Shown here one piece after another: positions 35,906 to 44,129 of a stretch of 64,000 nt of DNA; position 1 is the stretch's first letter, and the number at the start of each line of letters is the position of its first letter. The position numbers were made by a program, and so were the translations under genes. The notes under the pieces are model-generated. The model had not been told where the DNA came from and did no database searches. It saw only the letters and a list, made by a program, of their open reading frames with translations. The stretch lies in contig CAVYAT010000007.1 of the NCBI GenBank assembly GCA_963766605.1, positions 310,001 to 374,000 on the forward strand. The letters run 5' to 3'. The stretch comes from AC-49 sp963766605 (GTDB lineage Bacteria; Actinomycetota; Thermoleophilia; Solirubrobacterales; Solirubrobacteraceae).

Positions 35906-37801
35906 TTGCAGTTCTACCTCAACGGCTTCTACCCGGGGGATCCGGCGGTCGTGCCGGTCGAGGCACCGGTTGGGATGCGTCGGCTCGAGGAGCGGGGCGA
36001 GGTCGACGTGCTGATCGTCGGCAGTGGGCCGGCCGGTCTCGTCCTCGCTGCCCAGCTCGCTCAGTTTGCGGGGATCGCGACGCGCGTCGTCGAACGCCGC
36101 GCTGGGCCGCTCGAGCTCGGGCAGGCCGATGGGGTCGCGTGCCGAACGGTCGAGATGCTCGAGACCTTCGGGCTGAGCGAGCGCGTGATGGCAGAGGCCT
36201 ATTGGGTCAATGAGTTGTCGTTCTGGCGGCCTGATCCGGCCGACCACGGCCGGATCATGAGGTCGGGGCGCGTCCGCGACACCGATGAGGAGCTGTCGGA
36301 GTTCCCGCACGTCATCGTCAACCAGGCACGGGTGCTCGAGCATCTGCTCGGAGTCATGCGCAACTCCGCACACCGGCTCTCACCCGACTATGGGGTCAGC
36401 TGCGTGGGCCTCGAGCTGGGGTCGGACGGGACCCACCCGGTCCGGGTGGGCCTTGAGCGCGACGATGAGCGCTTCACCGTCGACGCCCGCTACGTCGTCG
36501 GCTGCGATGGAGCGCGGAGCGTCATCAGAGAGGCGATCGGTCTCGAGCTGCAAGGCGACTCCGCCAATCATGCCTGGGGGGTGCTCGACGTGTTGGCGGT
36601 CACCGACTTTCCCGACATCCGCCTCAAGGCCACGATCCAGTCGACGAGCGGGAGCATCGTGCTCATTCCTCGCGAGGGCGGGTACATGGCGCGCCTGTAC
36701 GTCGACCTCGGCGAGGTCACGGAGCAAAACCGCGCGCAGGTGCGCGCGATGACCAGCGCGGACGTGATCGAGATCGCCGCCCGGGTGCTCGCGCCCCACA
36801 CGATCGAGGTCAAGGAAGTGGCCTGGTTCTCCGTGTACGAGGTCGCCCAGCGGCTCACCGATGCGTTCGACGACGCCCGCGACCACGACGGCCGCCCGAG
36901 GGTGTTCATCGCGGGCGACGCCTGCCACACCCACAGCGCCAAGGCCGGGCAGGGCATGAACGTGTCGATGCAGGACGCCTTCAACCTCGGCTGGAAGCTT
37001 GCCGCGGTCCTCCAGGGCCGCAGCGATCCCCGACTGCTCGCCACCTATTCCGCCGAGCGCCAGCCCGTCGCCCGCGAGCTGATCGACTTCGACAAGGAGT
37101 GGTCGGCGATGCTCGCCGCCCCGCCGCGCGACCCCGCGCACCCCGAGCGGGCCGGCGTCGATCCGGCAGAGCTGCAGGACTACTTCGTGCGCCAAGGACG
37201 CTTCACCGCCGGGGTCGCCACCCGCTACCGCCAGTCGGAGCTGATCGGGCCGGCGGACCACGCGAGCCTCGCGACGGGGTTCGAGATCGGGACGCGCTTT
37301 CACTCCGCCCCCGTCATCCGGGTCGCTGACGCGCGTTCGATGCAGCTCGGCCACGTCGCCCGCGCCGACGGTCGATGGCGTCTCTACGCCTTCTCCGATC
37401 GGCCGGGCGAGCGTCTGGCCGGCCTGTGCGCATGGCTCGAAGAGGACGCGGATTCCCCCGTGCGGCGCTCTACGCCGCCGGACACGGATGTCGACGCGGT
37501 GATCGATACGCGCGCGATCCTGCAGGTCACACACCGTGACGTCGTGCCTGGCGAGCTGCCGCCACTGTTGCTCCCGCGCAAGGGGACACTCGGGCTGATC
37601 GATTGCGAAAAGGTGTTCAGCGCCGACTCGCGGACGGGACACGACATCTTCGAGATGCGCGGGATCGACCGCGAGCTCGGCTGTCTCGTCGTCGTGCGGC
37701 CCGACCAGTTCGTCGCGCACATCTTGCCCCTCGACTCCCGCGACGAGATCGCGGCGTTCTTCGAGCCCATCCTGCTCGCGGCTGCCATCGCGCGCGTGTG
37801 A
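35906..37801 (+). CDS. FAD-dependent phenol 2-monooxygenase-like hydroxylase
   Basis: 631 residues if TTG at 35906 is used. That start has GGAGG four bases upstream and gives LQFYLNGFYPGDP, which I recall as the usual opening of phenol hydroxylases of this type; the open frame 5' of it crosses the palindrome. FAD-binding motifs are VLIVGSGPAGLVLA (GxGxxG), the DG motif VVGCDGARSVIR, and the GD motif VFIAGDACHTHSAKAGQGMN. The last 170 residues form the thioredoxin-like C-terminal domain of the phenol 2-monooxygenase family. It hydroxylates a phenolic compound using NAD(P)H and O2. The DUF4242 gene converges with it. Confidence 0.88.
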   Translation: MQFYLNGFYPGDPAVVPVEAPVGMRRLEERGEVDVLIVGSGPAGLVLAAQLAQFAGIATRVVERRAGPLELGQADGVACRTVEMLETFGLSERVMAEAYWVNELSFWRPDPADHGRIMRSGRVRDTDEELSEFPHVIVNQARVLEHLLGVMRNSAHRLSPDYGVSCVGLELGSDGTHPVRVGLERDDERFTVDARYVVGCDGARSVIREAIGLELQGDSANHAWGVLDVLAVTDFPDIRLKATIQSTSGSIVLIPREGGYMARLYVDLGEVTEQNRAQVRAMTSADVIEIAARVLAPHTIEVKEVAWFSVYEVAQRLTDAFDDARDHDGRPRVFIAGDACHTHSAKAGQGMNVSMQDAFNLGWKLAAVLQGRSDPRLLATYSAERQPVARELIDFDKEWSAMLAAPPRDPAHPERAGVDPAELQDYFVRQGRFTAGVATRYRQSELIGPADHASLATGFEIGTRFHSAPVIRVADARSMQLGHVARADGRWRLYAFSDRPGERLAGLCAWLEEDADSPVRRSTPPDTDVDAVIDTRAILQVTHRDVVPGELPPLLLPRKGTLGLIDCEKVFSADSRTGHDIFEMRGIDRELGCLVVVRPDQFVAHILPLDSRDEIAAFFEPILLAAAIARV

Positions 37802-37838
37802 ACCTCGAAGCCGGCGATGACCGGTGCCGCGATCCCGT

Positions 37839-38132
37839 CTACGCGGCGGCCGACGTCGGGTCGGGGCGCACGAGCACGGTGTCGGCGACGGCGATGATCT
37901 CGTCGACCGGTAGGTCGGCCGATGCGGCGTGTCGGCGGATCGCGTCGGGGCTGCTGGCCTCGTAGATGCACACGGTGCCGACGCTGTGGTCGCTCTCGTC
38001 GAGTACGTAGCTGCGGATCCAGCGGATGTCGTCGGGCATCGCGTCGCCCTGTGCGGTGGAGCGGGCGGCTGCCTGCTCGAGATCGGCGGCGCTGGCCCAG
38101 CCGTTACGGCGGAGGATCACGAACGTCTGCAT
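37839..38132 (-). CDS. DUF4242 / SCO4226-like small protein
   Basis: 97 residues. The sequence FVILRRNGWASAADLEQAAARS, then IRWIRSYVLDES, GTVCIYEASSPDAIRRHAASADLP and IIAVADTVLVRPD matches DUF4242, a ferredoxin-like small fold whose Streptomyces member SCO4226 binds nickel. It is transcribed away from the TetR gene across a shared palindrome, with a GAGAGG site before the ATG at 38132. That arrangement makes it the likely target of the TetR protein. Confidence 0.85.
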   Translation of the reverse strand: MQTFVILRRNGWASAADLEQAAARSTAQGDAMPDDIRWIRSYVLDESDHSVGTVCIYEASSPDAIRRHAASADLPVDEIIAVADTVLVRPDPTSAAA

Positions 38133-38153
38133 GACAAGCCTCTCATCTCTTTG

Positions 38154-38186
38154 GGTTATATACCGACTGATAGTCGGTATATAACC
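38154..38186. promoter_or_regulatory. TetR-type operator, 15-bp perfect inverted repeat in a divergent promoter
   Basis: GGTTATATACCGACT (38154-38168), a 3-base spacer GAT, then the exact reverse complement at 38172-38186. Each arm carries a TATAAC -10-like hexamer facing outward, so the repeat covers both divergent promoters. The TetR GTG lies six bases beyond the right arm, too close for a ribosome-binding site, which points to a leaderless message. On the left a normal leader with GAGAGG precedes the DUF4242 start. Binding of the TetR protein would silence both genes. Confidence 0.8.
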
Positions 38187-38191
38187 TAGGG

Positions 38192-38827
38192 GTGCCCGCT
38201 CGACCTGTCAACAGCACGGCCACGGGACCGGTCAAGCGCCCCCGGGGGCGACCCGATGAGGGCGCGCGCGAGAAGCTCGTGCAGGCAGCGATGGCGTTGT
38301 TCATCGAGCGCGACTACGAGCACGTGTCGACCGACGAGATCCTGCGCAGCGCGGGGGTGAGCCGAGGGGCCCTGTATCACCACTTCCCGGGCAAGCTCGA
38401 CCTGTTTGAGGCGGTCTACGAACAGGGCGAGTCCGAGCTCATCGCCGAGTTCGCGCAGATGATGGGGGAGGCGACCAGCCCGTACGACGCGCTCACCCGC
38501 GCCACTCGCGCATATCTCGCCCTGTGTGAGACCTCGCCCTACCTGCGGCGCATCGGACTCGGCCAAGCACAGATGGTCCTTGGCTGGGAACGCTGGCGCC
38601 AGGCGGCGATGCGCCACGGACTCGGGCTCGTGATCGGAGTGGTCCGCGCAGCGATGGACGTCGGGGAATTGCAGCCCCGAGACCCAGAGCTCACCGGCCA
38701 ACTCCTCCTGGCGGCCTTGATCGAGGGCGCGCTGCTCGTGCTCGCAGCCGACGACCCACCGGCGGTACGGGCCGAGGTCGAGGACCTCATCGGCAGTCTG
38801 CTGCGCGGGCTGCGGCCGGCGCAGTGA
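38192..38827 (+). CDS. TetR/AcrR-family transcriptional regulator
   Basis: 211 residues. The N-terminal helix-turn-helix is complete: EKLVQAAMALFIERDYEHVSTDEILRSAGVSRGALYHHFPGKLDLFEAVY (about residues 28-77, in consecutive pieces), followed by an all-helical ligand domain. A basic RPRGRP tail precedes the HTH and may add minor-groove contacts. The GTG start lies right beside the operator palindrome. It probably represses itself and the divergent DUF4242 gene; the ligand is unknown, with aromatic compounds plausible given the phenol hydroxylase nearby. Confidence 0.92.
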   Translation: MPARPVNSTATGPVKRPRGRPDEGAREKLVQAAMALFIERDYEHVSTDEILRSAGVSRGALYHHFPGKLDLFEAVYEQGESELIAEFAQMMGEATSPYDALTRATRAYLALCETSPYLRRIGLGQAQMVLGWERWRQAAMRHGLGLVIGVVRAAMDVGELQPRDPELTGQLLLAALIEGALLVLAADDPPAVRAEVEDLIGSLLRGLRPAQ

Positions 38828-38875
38828 TGCGCGCGCCGAGACGCCCGACAATCCAGGCGCGATAATGAGACTCCC

Positions 38876-41638
38876 ATGCTCGACGGGCACCGGCCACCTT
38901 TGGCGCTGCTGGACCGTGGGAGCGAGCGCGAGCTGCTCGAGGGGCTCGTCGCCGGCGTTCGCGTCGGTCAGAGTCGCGCGCTCGTCCTGCGCGGTGACGC
39001 AGGCGTCGGCAAGACGGCGCTGCTTCGGCATCTCTCGGCCAAGGCCGAGGGGTGCCGCGTCGCGTGGGCGGCCGGGATCGAGGCGGAGATGGAGCTCCCG
39101 TTCGCCGGTCTGCACGCGCTGTGCGGCCCGATGCTCGACCGCATCGAACGCCTGCCGGCTCCGCAGCGCGACGCACTCAGTACCGCGTTCGGGCTGAGCG
39201 CCGGTCCGCCGCCGGATCGGTTCTTCGTCGGGCTGGCGGTCCTGAGCCTCGTGGCGGACGCCGCCGAGCAGCAGCCGCTCGTCTGCATCGTCGACGACGC
39301 GCAGTGGCTTGACCGCGTGTCGGCGCAATCGCTCTCGTTCGTGGCGCGGCGGCTCCTGGCGGAGCGGGTCGGGCTGGTGTTCGCGGTGCGCGGGCCCGAC
39401 GGCGACGGCGAGCACGTCCTCACGGGTCTGCCGGAACTCGTGATCGACGGGCTTCCGGCCGATCACGCCGAGGTTCTGCTGGACGCGAGCATCCCGGGGC
39501 CGCTGGACGAGCGGGTCAGGGCCCGGATCCTCGACGAGTCGCGCGGCAACCCGCTCGCCTTGATCGAGCTGCCGCGCGGATTGACGCCTGCCGAGCTCGC
39601 CGGGGGCTTCGGGCTGCCCGATCCTCGCTCGCTGGCGACGCGCCTCGAGCACACGTTCGCTCAGCGTGTCGCGCCCCTGCCGCGCGATGCCCAGCTCCTG
39701 CTCCTGGCCGCAGCGGCCGAGCCGCTCGGCGACACGAGCCTGCTGTGGCGCGCCGCCGAGCGCCTCGAAATCGACGTCGAGGCCGGGCGGCCCGCGGAGG
39801 CCGCAGGCTTGATCGAGCTCGGCCCCCGGGTTCGCTTTCCGCATCCCCTGGTGCGCTCGGCGGTGTACCGATCGTCAGACCCGAGCGACCGTCGCGACGT
39901 GCACCGAGCGCTCGCCGAGGCGACCGATCCGGTCCTCGACCCCGACCGGTGCGCCTGGCATCGCGCCCACGCCGCGCTTGCGCCGGACGAGGCGGTGGCC
40001 GCCGAGCTGGTCCGCTCGGCCGACCGCGCTCGGAGTCGCGGCGGCCTCGCCGCTGCGGCCGCGTTCCTGCAGCGCGCGGCAGAGCTCACCCCAGATCCGT
40101 CCTCCCGCGTCGACCGCTCGCTCGCGGCGGCCCGGGCGAAGCTCGACGTCGCCGACACCCTGTCGGCGTCGGATCTCCTCACCGCTGCTGAGCTCGGACG
40201 GCTCGACGAACTCCAGCGGGCACGGCTCGAGCGGCTGCGCGCGCAGATCGTGTCGGCCACCCAACGCGGACGTGACGCGCCGCCGCTGCTGCTCGCGGCC
40301 GCCCGGCGACTCGAGCCCCTCGATGCCGCAACGGCGCGGGAGACCTACCTCGAGGCCCTCTCATCGGCGATGATCGCCGGGCGCCTCGGCAGCGGACCAG
40401 ACGAGTCGGAGATCGCCGCAGCGGCGCGCCCGTCGATTCGCGGGCTGGCGCGCAGCCCTGCCGAGCATTTCCTTGACGGCCTGGTGACGCGGTATACGGA
40501 GGGCTACGAGGCGGCCGTCGCGCCGCTGTCGCAGGCGCTCGAAGCGTTCAGCGGGCTCGACGCCGGCAGCGAGGACGCGCGCTGGATCGGGATGGCATGT
40601 CGTGTCGCGCAGGACCTGTGGAACGACGACCTGTGGCACGCGGTCGCGATCCGCGGCGTGCAGTTGGCACGCGACACCGGTGCGCTTCAGCTACTCCCCA
40701 GCGCACTCAACCATCTCGCCGCGTTTGACGTGCACTCCGGCGACTTCGCCACCGCCGCCGCGCTCGTCGATGAGGTGGATGCGCTCGCGGAGGCGACCGG
40801 GCTTCCGCCATTCAAGTACGCCAGAGGAATGCTTGCCGCGGCACAGGGTGACGAAGCGCGCGAGCTGTTCGCGTTCGCGTGGCGCAACCTGAATGCACGC
40901 GGCGAGGGATCGGGGCTCGGCATGTGGTGGCGGTTCAATGCATGGCGCCACAATGCGCACGGCCGCTACGCCGATGGGCTCGTCGACGCGCGGCGCGCAG
41001 CCGAGCGCGACGAGGCCATGGTCTACGGGGTCGCCCTCGTCGAGCTCATCGAAGCCGCCGTTCGCAGCGGGGCGTCGGACGAGGCGGCGGTCGCGCTAGA
41101 GCGACTCACCGAACGCGCACAGGCGAGCGGCACCGAGTGGGCACTCGGCGTCGAGGCGCGGTGTCGCGCACTCGTCACCGACGACGAGGCCCTTTACCAG
41201 GAGTCGATCGAGCGGCTCGGCCGCAGCCGCGCGGCGTACGAGCTCGCACGCAGCATGCTCCTGTACGGGGAGTGGCTGCGGCGGGAGCACCGGCGCGCGC
41301 AGGCGCGCGAGCTCCTGCGCGTCGCCCACGAGCGCTTCGGCCACATGGGTGCCGTCGCGTTCGCCGAGCGCGCCCGTCGAGAGCTGCTCGCCACCGGGGA
41401 GACCGTGCGCCGCATCACCGCCGACACACGGGACGCGCTGACGCCCCAAGAGAGCCAGGTGGCCCGACTGGCTCGCGAGGGGTTCACCAATCCCGAGATC
41501 GGCGCCCAGTTGTTCATCAGCGCCCGCACCGTCGAGTACCACCTGCACAAGGTGTTTCGCAAGCTCGACGTCAACAATCGCAAGGAGCTCCGCGCCGCAC
41601 TGGCCGACGCGACGGGCACGGCGTCGCATACGTCGTGA
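38876..41638 (+). CDS. Large LuxR-family (LAL-type) transcriptional regulator
   Basis: 920 residues. An N-terminal AAA/STAND ATPase has Walker A GDAGVGKT (residues 40-47) and Walker B LVCIVDDAQWLD (about 136-147). A long tetratricopeptide-like helical middle follows, then a C-terminal LuxR HTH: LTPQESQVARLAREGFTNPEIG, AQLFISARTVEYHLHKVFRKL (about 856-898). This is the architecture of the MalT/LAL regulators. A GATAAT hexamer lies nine bases before the ATG and no ribosome-binding site is seen, so the message may be nearly leaderless. Its stop abuts the convergent Pro-rich gene. Targets unknown. Confidence 0.92.
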   Translation: MLDGHRPPLALLDRGSERELLEGLVAGVRVGQSRALVLRGDAGVGKTALLRHLSAKAEGCRVAWAAGIEAEMELPFAGLHALCGPMLDRIERLPAPQRDALSTAFGLSAGPPPDRFFVGLAVLSLVADAAEQQPLVCIVDDAQWLDRVSAQSLSFVARRLLAERVGLVFAVRGPDGDGEHVLTGLPELVIDGLPADHAEVLLDASIPGPLDERVRARILDESRGNPLALIELPRGLTPAELAGGFGLPDPRSLATRLEHTFAQRVAPLPRDAQLLLLAAAAEPLGDTSLLWRAAERLEIDVEAGRPAEAAGLIELGPRVRFPHPLVRSAVYRSSDPSDRRDVHRALAEATDPVLDPDRCAWHRAHAALAPDEAVAAELVRSADRARSRGGLAAAAAFLQRAAELTPDPSSRVDRSLAAARAKLDVADTLSASDLLTAAELGRLDELQRARLERLRAQIVSATQRGRDAPPLLLAAARRLEPLDAATARETYLEALSSAMIAGRLGSGPDESEIAAAARPSIRGLARSPAEHFLDGLVTRYTEGYEAAVAPLSQALEAFSGLDAGSEDARWIGMACRVAQDLWNDDLWHAVAIRGVQLARDTGALQLLPSALNHLAAFDVHSGDFATAAALVDEVDALAEATGLPPFKYARGMLAAAQGDEARELFAFAWRNLNARGEGSGLGMWWRFNAWRHNAHGRYADGLVDARRAAERDEAMVYGVALVELIEAAVRSGASDEAAVALERLTERAQASGTEWALGVEARCRALVTDDEALYQESIERLGRSRAAYELARSMLLYGEWLRREHRRAQARELLRVAHERFGHMGAVAFAERARRELLATGETVRRITADTRDALTPQESQVARLAREGFTNPEIGAQLFISARTVEYHLHKVFRKLDVNNRKELRAALADATGTASHTS

Positions 41639-42088
41639 CTATGGCGTCGCGGGCTGGGCCGGCGGGACGACCGGGGCCGCGGGCTGAGCCGGCGGGACGA
41701 CCGGGGTGGAGGGCTGAGCCGGTGGGACGACGGGCGTCGTCGGCTGCGTCGGCTGGGCCGGCGGGACGACGGGTGTCGTCGGGCGCGTCGGCTGAGCCGG
41801 CGGGATGACGGGCGTCGTCGGCTTGGACGGGGTGGTCTCGTGCGTGGTCGGCGTCGTGTTCGGCGTGGACGGCACGGCGGGGCTTGTGTCGTTCGTCGTG
41901 TGATTGATGACGATCGACGTCGGGTGCGGGCTGGCGGCGCGGCTCGACGAGCCGTTGGCGGAGATCAGCAAGATCGCCACAGCGATTGCGGCGATGACGG
42001 TGACGATGCCGGCGGCGGCGAGCCAGCGGCGGCGGTTGTCGTGGGCGGGCTGCGGCGGCTGCCCGGGCTGCACAGTGGAGGGGTTCAT
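41639..42088 (-). CDS. Single-pass membrane protein with Pro-rich tandem repeats
   Basis: 149 residues. A short Pro/Gln-rich cytoplasmic start and RRR precede one helix (WLAAAGIVTVIAAIAVAILL, about residues 22-41), so the rest is probably outside. After a Ser/Thr/Asn stretch, six copies of a PVVPPAQP or PVIPPAQP unit with TTP/TQP spacers run to the stop. Such tails act as stalks through the cell wall. Nothing else identifies a role. The final codon abuts the convergent LuxR gene. Confidence 0.7.
   Translation of the reverse strand: MNPSTVQPGQPPQPAHDNRRRWLAAAGIVTVIAAIAVAILLISANGSSSRAASPHPTSIVINHTTNDTSPAVPSTPNTTPTTHETTPSKPTTPVIPPAQPTRPTTPVVPPAQPTQPTTPVVPPAQPSTPVVPPAQPAAPVVPPAQPATP
41645..41815. 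repeat. Tandem repeats encoding PVVPPAQP units
   Basis: The coding DNA repeats a core close to GGCTGAGCCGGCGGGACGAC with periods of about 30 and 42 bases, six copies in all, inside the Pro-rich gene. Copy number is likely variable between strains. Confidence 0.7.
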
Positions 42089-42208
42089 GACGTTCCTTTG
42101 TCCGTAGTCGGCTGATCGCGGCGAGCCAGGTGACCCGCAACGATTTCCAGCTTGGACGGCGATGAACCCCCGGTCGTCAGTACGCGGCTACGGCATTGCG
42201 AACCGGGC

Positions 42209-43270
42209 CTACGTACGCGTTCTACCCGCCAGGCCCAGCGCCGCGATCGCGGGGCCGTAGGGCGGCTCGAGGACGCCCGCGTCGGTCACGATGGCGGTGA
42301 TCAGCTCGGCGGGGGTGACGTCGAACGCGGGGTTCCACACGTCGACATCGGGGTGCAGGCCGGCGGTCGCACGGAGTTCGTCGCCGCTGCGCTCCTCGAC
42401 GACGATCTCGGCGCCGGTCGGCGTGGCCGGGTCGATCGTCGTGCACGGACCGGCCACGTAGAACGGCACGCCGTGGTGTCGGGCGGCGACGGCGAGCGCG
42501 TAGGTTCCGATCTTGTTCGCGACGTCGCCGTTGGCGGCGACGCGGTCGCACCCTGCGATCACGGCGTCGACCCGGCCGGCGGCGAGCGCGGCGGCCGCGG
42601 CGCCGTCGGGGATCACGGTCACCGGGATCTCGGCCTGGCCCAGCTCCCAGGCGGTGAGGCGCGCGCCCTGAAGCAGCGGGCGGGTCTCGCACGCCATCAC
42701 GCTGACCGGCTCGCCGGCGCGGGCCTTGGCGTAGACCACGCCCAGCGCGGTGCCCCAGCCGGCGGTGGCGAGGCGGCCGGCGTTGCACACGGTGAGGATG
42801 CGCTGCGCGTCGTGCAGGCACGCGCGGCCGTGCTCGCCGATCCGCTCGCAGGCCTGCTCGTCTTCGCGGGCCAGCCGGTGAGCGGCCGCGAGGACGGTTC
42901 CCCGCAGACCCTCGGGGCTGGAGCTGTCGCGCGCGGCGGCGAGCATTCGCTGCACCGCAGCGCGCAGGTTGACCGCGGTCGGACGGGCGGCGGCCAGCGG
43001 CTCGACGGCCTGCGCGAGGAGCTCGGGCGTCGCCTGCGGGCCGAGTTCGTCGATCACCGTGACCACGCCGTATGCCGCACATACGCCGATCGCGGGGGCG
43101 CCGCGAACGGCAAGGCGGGTGATCGCGTCGATCACGTCAGCCGACGTGCGCAGCGCGATCACCTCCGCCCGCTGGGGCAGGAGCGTCTGGTCGAGGATCT
43201 CGACGTGATCGTCACGCCACGCGACCGTCGGCGGATCGAACGGCAGGCCGCTAGCCGAACGTGAAGACAT
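42209..43270 (-). CDS. mtnA: S-methyl-5-thioribose-1-phosphate isomerase
   Basis: About 353 residues. The family motifs RGAPAIGVCAAYG (near residue 55), the catalytic-Cys region VMACETRPLLQG and the Asp region GCDRVAANGDVANKIGTYALA are all present. MtnA isomerises methylthioribose 1-phosphate to methylthioribulose 1-phosphate in methionine salvage. I chose the ATG at 43270, which leaves a 20-base overlap with the upstream thioredoxin-like gene; another ATG at 43291 is possible. No other salvage genes (mtnB, mtnC, mtnD) lie in the window. Confidence 0.93.
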   Translation of the reverse strand: MSSRSASGLPFDPPTVAWRDDHVEILDQTLLPQRAEVIALRTSADVIDAITRLAVRGAPAIGVCAAYGVVTVIDELGPQATPELLAQAVEPLAAARPTAVNLRAAVQRMLAAARDSSSPEGLRGTVLAAAHRLAREDEQACERIGEHGRACLHDAQRILTVCNAGRLATAGWGTALGVVYAKARAGEPVSVMACETRPLLQGARLTAWELGQAEIPVTVIPDGAAAAALAAGRVDAVIAGCDRVAANGDVANKIGTYALAVAARHHGVPFYVAGPCTTIDPATPTGAEIVVEERSGDELRATAGLHPDVDVWNPAFDVTPAELITAIVTDAGVLEPPYGPAIAALGLAGRTRT

Positions 43271-44129
43271 AGGCCTGCGCTCCAGGCTCAAGGAAGGTGA
43301 TCTCCAGCGTGCGGTCGCGAACCGTGTCGGGCTGGCGCACGAGCTGGTACAGGCGGCCCTCCCCGAGCAGTCCGTTGCCGTCCGCGTCGATGTCGACGCC
43401 GTGCGACGCGCCCGGAGGCTCCCCGTCGACGAGCACGCGGAAGGCGATCGGCTCGCGCCCTGCGCCGGCCATCACCAGATGCGCGTCGCGCGCCTGGAAA
43501 CGGAAGGTGATGCTTCCACCGGCGCGCCCGAGCACGACGTTCTCGCGCCCGACCGTCCAGTCGCCGGTGAGTGACGCGGAGCCCTCGCCGCGCTCGTGAC
43601 CGAGGTACGTCTCGGGCGTCCGCAGATGGTCCCAGTCGGCCGGCGCCTCGACGCCGAGCCCCTCGACCGACACGAGCCCGCGATCGACGCCGAGCAGCCG
43701 CTGGATGACGCGTTCGGACTCCTCGTAGCGTCCTTCGCCGAAGTGCTGGTCGCGGATGAGGCCGTCGCGGTCGACGAAGTACAGCGCCGGCCAGTAGTGG
43801 TTGTCGAAGGCGCGCCAGACGGCGTAGTGGTTGTCGGCCGCAACCGGATAGTCGATTCCGCGCTCCTTGGTCGCGTCGCGCACACGGTCGATGTCGTGCT
43901 CGAAGGAGAACTCCGGGGTGTGGACGCCGATCACGACGAGCCCGTCGTCGCGGTACGCCTGCGACCACGCACGGATGTACGGCTCGGTGCGCAGCCAGTT
44001 GATGCAGGTGAGCGTCCAGAAGTCCACGAGGACCACCCGCCCCCGCAGGTCAGCGGGGGAGAGGGGCTCGGAGTTGATCCAGCCGGTCGCCCCGCTGAGC
44101 GCCGCCTCGGGGATTGTCGAGACGGTCAT
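43251..44129 (-). CDS. Thioredoxin-like (TlpA/redoxin) protein with C-terminal beta domain
   Basis: 292 residues from the ATG at 44129. The N-terminal half is a TlpA-like thioredoxin fold (RGRVVLVDFWTLTCINWLRTEP, then VIGVHTPEF and YFVDRDG). Relatives carry CxxC as CINC; here the second Cys is Trp (CINW), so only the nucleophile position remains. The C-terminal half (about residues 190-292) is a beta-sandwich like the extra domain of DipZ-type proteins. No signal peptide is visible, suggesting a cytoplasmic one-Cys peroxidase- or chaperone-like role. The ATG overlaps the annotated ftsH stop and the stop overlaps mtnA. Confidence 0.8.
   Translation of the reverse strand: MTVSTIPEAALSGATGWINSEPLSPADLRGRVVLVDFWTLTCINWLRTEPYIRAWSQAYRDDGLVVIGVHTPEFSFEHDIDRVRDATKERGIDYPVAADNHYAVWRAFDNHYWPALYFVDRDGLIRDQHFGEGRYEESERVIQRLLGVDRGLVSVEGLGVEAPADWDHLRTPETYLGHERGEGSASLTGDWTVGRENVVLGRAGGSITFRFQARDAHLVMAGAGREPIAFRVLVDGEPPGASHGVDIDADGNGLLGEGRLYQLVRQPDTVRDRTLEITFLEPGAQAYVFTFG

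Noticed and set aside
41645..41815. CRISPR-like array
   Set aside because: The repeats are in frame, lack unique spacers of constant length and encode a Pro-rich protein tail.
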